Of a stretch of DNA of 64,000 bases, positions 58,747 through 64,000 are shown piece after piece. Numbering within the stretch: position 1 is the first letter of the stretch; each line of letters opens with the position of its first letter. Made by a program: the position numbers and the translations under genes. Source of the stretch: Coenobita brevimanus (taxonomy: Eukaryota > Arthropoda > Malacostraca > Decapoda > Coenobitidae); contig CM064691.1 of assembly GCA_032717465.1 (NCBI GenBank), positions 1,800,315 to 1,864,314 on the forward strand, in the 5' to 3' direction. The notes beneath the pieces were generated by a model that was not told the origin of the DNA, made no database searches, and saw only the letters and a program-made list of their open reading frames with translations.

Positions 58747-59628
58747 CAGTAATTCCTATACTATCTGAATGCCCACTGTCCAGACTCCCCACTTACTAGA
58801 CATTTTGGGCCTGGGCCTTTGGAACCCCCCCCCCCCCCAAAAAAAAAAAAAAAAAAAAAAAAATTGACATTTTTTTTCAACTGTACTTTGAAATTGGTGC
58901 GCAGTGCCGAACAGCTGTGTTTTATGTTCGCTGCTTGCTTCCCCATCCCTCCCCAGTTACCACCTAATGGTACTAGATCCTCATTCAATAGATGTTGCAC
59001 GTGCTCGTTTTTTTTAATATATAGTGAATTAACTGCAATACCTCGCCACTAGACCACGTGGGAATTTACAGTGTTGTGCAGTGTTATGAAATTAGAATTC
59101 AGAGTGCAATGGATTAAAGTACAGAGTGCAAACTGGTGGTTGAAACTGGCAGTTGAAACTGGCATGGCGCATGGCAGAACAGAATGTGCGATGTTAAACA
59201 ATTATAACTCGTAGTGCAAAGGATTAAGTGCTGCACAACACTGGATTACTGTACGTGCTTCAAGAGCATTTTCACCACTGCCAAAGCCTTAGAGGAGGTG
59301 GGTTAACCTTTGTAACGAACGGCCACGGATGTGTTGTACGTACCCTGTACGCTGCTAAATATTTTCCATACTCACTTCTAATTCCTCATTCTCTAGTTCA
59401 TTTTCATTTATTTCATACTTTCTGTCCCTTTGCGACAGCCAATGGTGTCATGTGGTCTTAAACAGGTGCTATGCATGTCCGGTAGAGAGTTATGTAGGTG
59501 GTTTTCTGAGTTAGGCTGGGTTAGGGTCCATAAGTACCAGTCCAGGAGGCAGAGGACCACTATCCAGACGGACCCACTTTCCAGACATGCCTTAGGCTTT
59601 ATTACATCGTATAGTGGAGGGATTACTG
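58747..59628. mobile_element. Tc1/mariner-like nonautonomous element
   Basis: 882 bp between TA dinucleotides (58745-58746, 59629-59630). The imperfect TIRs start CAGTAATTCCTATACTATC on the left and CAGTAATCCCTCCACTATA (complement) on the right. It contains a C-run/A-run at 58826-58862. No transposase ORF. Confidence 0.6.
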
Positions 59629-59799
59629 TAATATTGTACTATTAATCAGGAAAACTCTATTTGGGGTTGTTTTTTCTATGTTCAAATAGCTATACAGCAA
59701 AATAAAGGGTTTCTGTAGGGGCTATCCCCCTATAAAGGGGCTGGGGAGGTAATACTCCATTATCTGAAAAAATGCATTTTCTGACAGGGCTTTGGTTAG

Positions 59800-60935
59800 A
59801 TTATGAACAAAAATTGGGAGGCTACTGTAGTTAACAGATGCTTATTAAAGGGGAACTTTAAACAGTCTGAAAAATGTGCCATACTTTGGCCCCTACTCAA
59901 GGAGCTTAGACTCAATGTTGTGAGCATGTTAAAGGTAGTCCTGTCTCTAACTCCTCCTCCTTATCAAAGATCAAAGAGTAGTGTATACCTGATTAACCCC
60001 TACCACTGCTACAATGAAATGAAGTCATTCCCCTCATCCACTCAACATACAGAAAATATTACTGAACAGAAACTGCATTAGCAAAGATTCACAATGACTT
60101 GGTGATGAACACCTGCAGTGGGAAGTCCTTCCTCTTGGTTTTACTAGATCTACATGCAGCTTTTGACAGCAAATCACGAGCTATTGCCAAAAAATCTGCA
60201 TTTACATGATGTTCCTGATGACAGTCTTCTGCTCCTTGAGTCATACCTATAAGACATCTCAAAAGAGCAGAAGTGGATGACACCTGATCAGAATCAGCTC
60301 CCTTCCTGTTTGGAGTCCATCAAGAAATTGGCTTTAGACCGAATTCTATTCACAGTGTACACTTGTACTGTGTTGTCCTTGCTTGATGCACATGATCTGG
60401 CCTATCCATTACATGCCAGTGACACTCAACTTTGTGAAAATGACAGATGTTAAAAATATAAGAATAAAATTAAATTCCTTGCATCTCACTTTCAGATCTG
60501 GACGGTAAAGACAAAACTTAAGTTTAATGATGGCAAAACCAAGATTATCATTATTCAAAGAATAAGAAGAGGGGATGACACTGACAATACCCTGCCACTT
60601 GAAACTGGTGGATCACAACTTCATCCAGTGAGCTCTGTTCGAAACCTAAAAATGTATTTTAACTCAAGACTAAACTACAATGAACGCATTAGTTGGGGTG
60701 ACAGAAGAAAGCTGTAATCTATGAGACAGTTTCTAAATAGGTGATTCCTCTTAACACTGGTTCAAACAATGGTTCTGTTTTACGTGAATTACTGTAATCC
60801 ATTATGCACTGATCTTCCAAATAATCTATTAAAGATGGTACACTCAGTGTTAAATAGGGAAGTGAGGCTTACCTTTAGTCTCAAGACTTACTTTTAGTCT
60901 CCCACTAAGAACCCCCACTACCTCATTTCCAAGTG
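59800..60935 (+). mobile_element. Decayed L2/CR1-group LINE
   Basis: The plus strand, with many stops, gives KGNFKQSEKCAILWPLLKE, then SFLLVLLDLHAAFDSKSRA, LLESYL and FGVHQEIGF-type motif B. Further on are LYCVV/LLDAHDLAYPLHASDTQL (catalytic DD lost), LPLETGGSQLHPVSSVRNLK and VNYCNPLCTDLPNNLLK. This order and wording match the L2/CR1-like group. Confidence 0.65.
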
Positions 60936-60944
60936 AACTGTACT

Positions 60945-61405
60945 GTCTATCTGTCCATCTACAGCCAGATGCCTTAATTCCATGAGGGGTGGCAACAAAC
61001 ACATCACATCCATGTCACCCTGTTCCCTACCTTTCACTGCCCTTCCCCCAACTTACACTCTCCTCTCTCATATACCTCTCCACTTCATCCCTCCATCTCA
61101 TCCTCAGCCTCTCTCTCCTTCTCCCCCCCTCCACCTCACTCACATACTCTCCTAGTTAGTCTCTCACTTTCCATCCTCTCCACATGGCCAAACCACCTGA
61201 ATGTATTTCTTCTAATGCTTTCTGTCACATCCACATCCTCATCACAACACCCCTTCAAGTCCTCATTTGTCAGTCTGTCTCTCCATGTAAGTCCACATGC
61301 TCCACTCAAATAACTCATTTCCACTGCTCTCACTCTTGACCTGTGTCCTTTAACAAGGCTCATGCTTTGCTTCCATATGTTAAAGTGGGGATCACAAGGA
61401 ATCAC
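60945..61405 (-). mobile_element. LINE family B 3' fragment
   Basis: The minus strand has RAVEMSYLSGACGLTWRDRL and RWFGHVERMESERLTRRVCE. It ends GGAATTAAGGCATCTGGCTGTAGATGG with a GATAGA tail. Confidence 0.8.
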
Positions 61406-61599
61406 AATTCAGTCATGTTGTAAAACCTAGAATGGAATTTACACAATGTCTTACGATTTCTAAGTTCTTATGTTTGGCAAACTAAAGTATCTTGTTAAAA
61501 CTTCCATTGGCACACCCTGGTGTGCAAACTAAAGTATCTTGTTAAATTGTTAAAACTTCCATTGGCATACCCAGGTGTGATGCTGTGAAGATGAGAATC

Positions 61600-61834
61600 T
61601 GTGTCTAAAGGAACCAGGAACTGTTCATCAGTCATCTTTCTCTTATCATTTTCCTGTATGGCCCCTATGTTATATTAGACTGCCATTATCCATGGGACTG
61701 TTGACTTACGCTGAATCTTTTAAGAGGCAGCTCAAAGCCTTTCTCTTTTCGAGAAACTACAATCTGGAGAGATAACGTTTGTACTGTATATGAATAATGT
61801 CACAACTTTTAAAACTGTTGTTGATGTTGTTGCA
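61600..61834 (+). mobile_element. Possible L2-like LINE 3' end
   Basis: The plus strand reads SFKRQLKAFLFSRNYNL after an LPLSM segment, a typical end of CR1/L2-group proteins. It may be the 3' end of the 59.8-kb element, separated by the family B fragment. A ~57-bp tandem duplication lies just upstream (about 61477-61580). Confidence 0.4.
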
Positions 61835-62260
61835 TAACCCCGGTCTGTTTGGCTGAGCAGATATATAACCACAGGAAAGCAACTGCCCCTGCAGGGCCAT
61901 CCTGTGCAATGAATTGATATTCCCTTGCAGCAGGATAAGGAGTGGGGAAGAGTATGGACGTTTGTTTCCCAGATGGACGCCACATTTCCATCTCTTCACC
62001 CAGCTAACAGGGAAATCATTGTAGGCTCTACATCACCCTGTTATCTGATTATACCCAGTGCTGTAAATGGTTTCTTGGGTTAGGGGAAATCATCAGCCTT
62101 GTCACTGAGTGTGGAACCAACTGAAGTGGAAAGATGAATAAAATGTGGCAGGAAGGATGGGAACAGCAGGAAGACAGAAGGGCAAACACAGAAAAAGAAT
62201 GATAAAGGTGAAGAAAGAGGCAAGTAGCACTGCATTGAGCAAGTGGATGATGATCACCAT
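61835..62260 (-). mobile_element. Repeat related to 44.3-44.7 kb and SINE S2
   Basis: Collinear with the 44.3-kb repeat (GGTCTGTTTGGCTGAGCAGA, CCTGTGCAATGAATTGATAT, TTCCCAGATGGACG). Its outer part (GGTTTCTTGGGTTAGGGGAA, GTCACTGAGTGTGGAACC) matches the S2 5' segment. Confidence 0.5.
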
Positions 62261-62952
62261 CACCTTTGTAACTGTAAACATGCAAATGTGGCTCAAGCAT
62301 CTGTGAATTCTTTTGAAAGAACTGGCACTTCTGAGAAACAGAAGACCAACTTATAATCACCATCATCATCATCATCACCACCATTCTAATTATTATTATA
62401 TTCTTTCTATTACCAGATGATTTTACTCAACTTACGGAGAAGTCTTAACAGTGAAAGAACTGATGGAACTTACACATCTTCCACTCTGGGTACTGAAATC
62501 ACTAAGTTATCTGCACCCGTCTGAACATCAAGTGAAAGTATATATGATTCAAAGATGTGTTTTTTAAAAAAAGTTTATGATTTCTGCAGAGTAACTGGAT
62601 GGCTTGATCTCAGATTCAGTGTGAACTTTAGCCTTCTTGCAACAAACAAACCTAACAAAACTGGGCCACTCCCACAATGTAAATACAGGACTAAAATGCA
62701 GTTGCATGTGATTCAATGAACCTTGGTTATGAGGTAGGAATGAGTCTCCTTGGTCTATTGTACACTTGGCCAACATCTAAGCTGAAAGGGGTTTGGGACT
62801 TTCTTAAGTTCAGAAAAAAAAAAAAAAAAAAAATCACTACTGTACAGTCAAACCCATCCTTAAGTCTGACTGCACTTGGCCATCAACTGTGCTGAAAGGG
62901 GTTAAGGATTTTTGTCAGATTAGAACAAATGCCCTCTAACTCATCTGCTGAC
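62261..62952. other. HERC1 intron, minor repeats
   Basis: (ATC)n at about 62358-62384. A loosely duplicated GCTGAAAGGGGTTTGGGA/GCTGAAAGGGGTTAAGGA segment flanks an A run (62813-62833). No gene. Confidence 0.35.
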
Positions 62953-63077
62953 CTGGTGCGCCTGGCGTGTGATGACATCCATGTCACACGAGATAAGGCA
63001 AATTCGTACCACTCCATCACTGTAGCCCACAGCAACCTCTTTGTCCTCATCACCCCAGGCCAGGCAGCTCACATACA
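62953..63077 (-). CDS. HERC1: HERC1 internal exon 1 of window (WD40 region)
   Basis: First exon of the minus-strand host gene in this window. HERC1 is a giant HECT-type E3 ubiquitin ligase with two RCC1-like propellers, a SPRY domain, WD40 repeats and a C-terminal HECT domain. The exon follows acceptor CACTCAG and ends at CAG|GTCAGC. It opens with the last two bases of a split codon and ends on a whole codon (125 nt). It encodes a WD40 blade with the signature SCLAWGDEDKEVAVGYSDG, followed by the start of the next blade (DVITRQAHQ). The reading joins in frame to the exon ending at 51916, giving the blade pattern QAHQ-GPVNFLEWSG. The gene continues above 63077 through an intron to exons outside the window. 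Assignment to HERC1 rests on the downstream RLD2 exons and on this WD40-then-RCC1 order; I could not run a search. Confidence 0.82.
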
Positions 63078-64000
63078 CTGAGTGCACAATGACAATATAA
63101 TAATGTACATTAACAAGGTACTGGTGTCATGTGGTCTAGTGATTAGAACACCCCAGCTGGAATGACAGTCTTGCATATGCTCAGTCACTAAGAGATCAAA
63201 GGAGGCTTTTCAATCATGTACTGACCCTAAGAAGAGTAGTTTTGTCATCTTTCTTTATATGAAATGGACTACGATAGCCTACCCTTGGACCCCAACACCT
63301 TGAAGAGGTCTCTTTCTCTCTGCCACACTTTTTTTATCATCACTTCAATGAGCACTGCTCTTCTTAATATCTGCTTGCATCCCTTTTCCTTTATGGGGGG
63401 CTCACAGCACCCATCTGGCAGCACACTCTTACCTTTTCTGTCCAATGCTCCAATGTGTGAGTTAATCAATATCCTCAGTCATTTCATGTACTCAAGAGGT
63501 CATCTCTCTAACTGTCTTTCTCAGTCTATATTTCTCTTTATCTATGACCACCAGCCTTGTAAAATATGCATTGTGTCCACGCACTAGAAATGAACAGATT
63601 TTGAATTTAATTCACTTTTGTTTATATTTTTCCTGGATGGAACAACTTTGCAGGTTTCTGGTCTTTGGTTCTTTACTCTTTGGAGAAAAAAAAAAAAAAA
63701 AAAATCAGATCTCTTCTTTGTATCAAGACCTGAATAGCACCAGTCACCTTTTTTCCCTGTGTCACTCAATTCTCTCTTTCCCTGAAATATCTATACCCAT
63801 TTCACTACGCATACTGTTGATTAGTTCTCTCTCATCATGTTTTCTCTATCCCCACTTTCTGGACCCTACATCAACTTCTTGTCATCCTTTACTTGGAGGA
63901 AAAAGCTGAAATGATGAATACAAATGCATAACATTCTTCACTGACGCATCCAAGTCACTGCCCATTGCCATTCTTACTCAGCACTCTAAAATGACCCATT
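63078..64000. other. HERC1 intron, possible SINE fragment
   Basis: About 63125-63250 starts with a box A-like TGTGGTCTAGTGATTAGAAC and shares a TCATCTTTCTTTATAT-type end with the 47.9-kb SINE. The rest is C/T-rich and unassigned. Confidence 0.35.

Overview
This window is a piece of a large, intron-rich animal genome, most likely an arthropod and probably a decapod crustacean. That is inferred from the animal-type host gene, the mix of non-LTR retrotransposons (a CR1-like element, an RTE/BovB-like element, a family with a TAGA-repeat tail, and Jockey-like and L2-like remnants) and the abundant SINEs and DNA transposons. There is no bacterial-type gene organisation.

The host content is one gene on the minus strand. 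Ten internal exons, running from 63077 down to 2520, form a continuous, phase-compatible chain of 1485 nt (about 495 codons) with GT-AG junctions. The product matches HERC1, the giant HECT-type ubiquitin ligase. The exons cover the end of its WD40 region, the helical linker, and the beginning of the second RCC1-like (RLD2) propeller. The gene runs off both ends: the SPRY and N-terminal parts lie above 64000, and the rest of RLD2 and the HECT domain lie below position 1. Introns range from 0.3 to 14 kb.

Nearly everything else is intronic transposon sequence. Family A is an RTE-like LINE with endonuclease, RT and a C4HC3 finger. It has an almost full-length copy at 19128-22935, a 5'-truncated young copy at 55558-57150 and many 3' fragments. 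Family B is a LINE with an endonuclease, an FADD-type RT and a TAGA tail. It has long copies at 16114-18652, 29968-31785, 32935-36345 and 48082-51225, plus short 3' fragments. A CR1 copy (4017-6485) sits inside a family A copy, and a family B copy sits inside another family A copy. Other LINE remnants, two or more tRNA-derived SINE families, a 5S rRNA-derived SINE, Tc1/mariner/Tigger-like remnants and two piggyBac-like miniature elements with TTAA duplications fill the rest.

The most notable observations are a 5S-derived SINE whose 3' end resembles that of LINE family B; a 1.0-kb piggyBac-like element carrying a 171-bp tandem array; a 288-bp TTAA-flanked element inserted in a family B copy, with three empty paralogous sites in the same window; and a ~0.6-kb long inverted repeat. 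I did not find an unmistakably new biological system.
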